Source: Anaerotignum sp. (lineage in GTDB: Bacteria; Bacillota; Clostridia; Lachnospirales; Anaerotignaceae). From it: a stretch of 6,034 nucleotides of DNA. The position numbers were made by a program, and so were the translations under genes. The stretch lies in contig JAHHTW010000042.1 of NCBI GenBank assembly GCA_020024265.1, forward strand, positions 1 to 6,034, written 5' to 3'. Positions 5,827 through 6,034 of this stretch are shown in pieces (the stretch's first letter is position 1; each line of letters starts with the position of its first letter). Below the pieces are notes generated by a model, which had not been told where the DNA came from, did not search any database, and saw only the letters and a list, made by a program, of their open reading frames with translations.

Positions 5827-5869
5827 GTATAAACAGTATCAGTTTATACGGAAAACGCAGGGCTGTAAA
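5827..5869 (-). promoter_or_regulatory. Inverted repeat and weak promoter upstream of gltX
   Basis: GTATAAAC-agtatca-GTTTATAC (5827-5849) is a perfect 8 bp inverted repeat with a 7-base centre, starting 28 bp upstream of the gltX start. It overlaps a possible minus-strand promoter, TTTACA (5864-5869) and TATAAA (5843-5848), with a short 15-base spacer. The symmetry suggests an operator over the -10 element, or a leader hairpin if transcription begins further upstream. The repeat is certain. Its role, and the promoter itself, are inference. Confidence 0.4.
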
Positions 5870-5883
5870 GAGTTTTTTCAAAA

Positions 5884-5969
5884 AAAAGACCTTGGGGCTT
5901 TGCCCCAACACCCCACAAGGGACTTCGCCCCTTGACCCGTTGTTTCCCTTCACGGATTACCGTGAAGGG
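5884..5969 (+). repeat. Single double-hairpin repeat plus third hairpin (copy D)
   Basis: One unit in the plus orientation. Hairpin 1 is TTGGGGC-ttt-GCCCCAA (5892-5908) and hairpin 2 is CAAGGGAC-ttc-GCCCCTTG (5916-5934), with one A-C mismatch that becomes G-U on the minus strand. Hairpin 3, CCCTTCACGG-atta-CCGTGAAGGG (5946-5969), has a 10 bp stem. The same order, linkers and closing hairpin occur in array B at 3841-4043. It lies upstream of gltX, between it and whatever precedes it. A run of six T occurs about ten bases after hairpin 3 on the plus strand, not adjacent enough for a clear terminator. Confidence 0.88.
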
Positions 5970-5986
5970 GGGCGGAGGTTTTTTGT

Positions 5987-6034
5987 TTACAGGCGCAGAT
6001 CATAGGATACGGGCGATGCCGAAAACACAAAGAT
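5987..6034 (-). CDS. Possible 3' end of a minus-strand gene cut by the window edge
   Basis: On the minus strand one frame is open from the right edge to a TAA at 5987-5989, reading IFVFSASPVSYDLRL. The stop falls just before repeat copy D, as stops of hpf and gltX fall before theirs, which makes a real gene end plausible. Fifteen residues are too few to recognise a family, and chance openness over this length is likely enough that this remains a guess. Confidence 0.25.
   Translation of the reverse strand: MFVFSASPVSYDLRL

Noticed and set aside
5799..5883. T-box riboswitch in the gltX leader
   Set aside because: The leader is too short and shows no T-box sequence or antiterminator structure.
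3841..5969. Repeats as a CRISPR array
   Set aside because: Units abut with no unique spacers, each is itself made of two hairpins, and no cas gene is present.
5034..6005. Long plus-strand open frame opposite gltX
   Set aside because: It is a shadow of the gltX coding strand with no ribosome site and no family likeness.

Overview
The window looks like chromosomal DNA from a spore-forming, low-to-mid GC Firmicute, most likely class Clostridia. The reasons are a long-form hibernation factor (hpf) with a textbook sigma-H-type promoter, AGGAG-type ribosome binding sites, Rho-independent terminators, a bacterial GluRS and a TraX-family membrane protein. Genus cannot be decided from the sequence alone. 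No phage, IS element, CRISPR, tRNA or rRNA was recognised.

Layout from left to right. 1-110: two tandem copies of an intergenic double-hairpin repeat. 111-136: terminator of hpf. 153-695 (-): hpf, long ribosome hibernation promoting factor. 696-1190: a gene-free stretch with a palindrome in the hpf leader, a sigma-H-like hpf promoter (798-824), an AT-rich tract (about 825-880) and a dense cluster of DnaA boxes (958-1072). 1192-1221: terminator of the macro-domain gene at 1298-1819 (-), whose sigma-A-like promoter is at 1865-1893. 2116-2922 (+): a soluble, Gln/Glu/Lys-rich coiled-coil protein of unknown function, the only plus-strand gene, ending at a strong terminator (2976-3012). 3036-3818 (-): TraX-family membrane protein, convergent with the coiled-coil gene. 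3841-4043: three more double-hairpin repeats plus a third hairpin. 4044-4192: nothing recognisable. 4193-4295: a divergent repeat copy. 4305-4339: gltX terminator. 4350-5798 (-): gltX, glutamyl-tRNA synthetase. 5827-5869: inverted repeat and weak promoter in front of gltX. 5884-5969: one more repeat copy. 5987-6034: possible 3' end of another minus-strand gene.

The genes do not form one pathway. Each has its own terminator or promoter, so they appear to be separate transcription units. GltX charges tRNA for translation, and Hpf silences ribosomes in stationary phase, probably under the sporulation/transition-phase sigma factor. The macro-domain protein probably removes ADP-ribose-type modifications. 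The most notable non-coding content is (i) the DnaA-box cluster away from any visible dnaA gene and (ii) a dispersed repeat family, in four places between transcription units, whose copies differ in sequence but keep their hairpins through paired changes.
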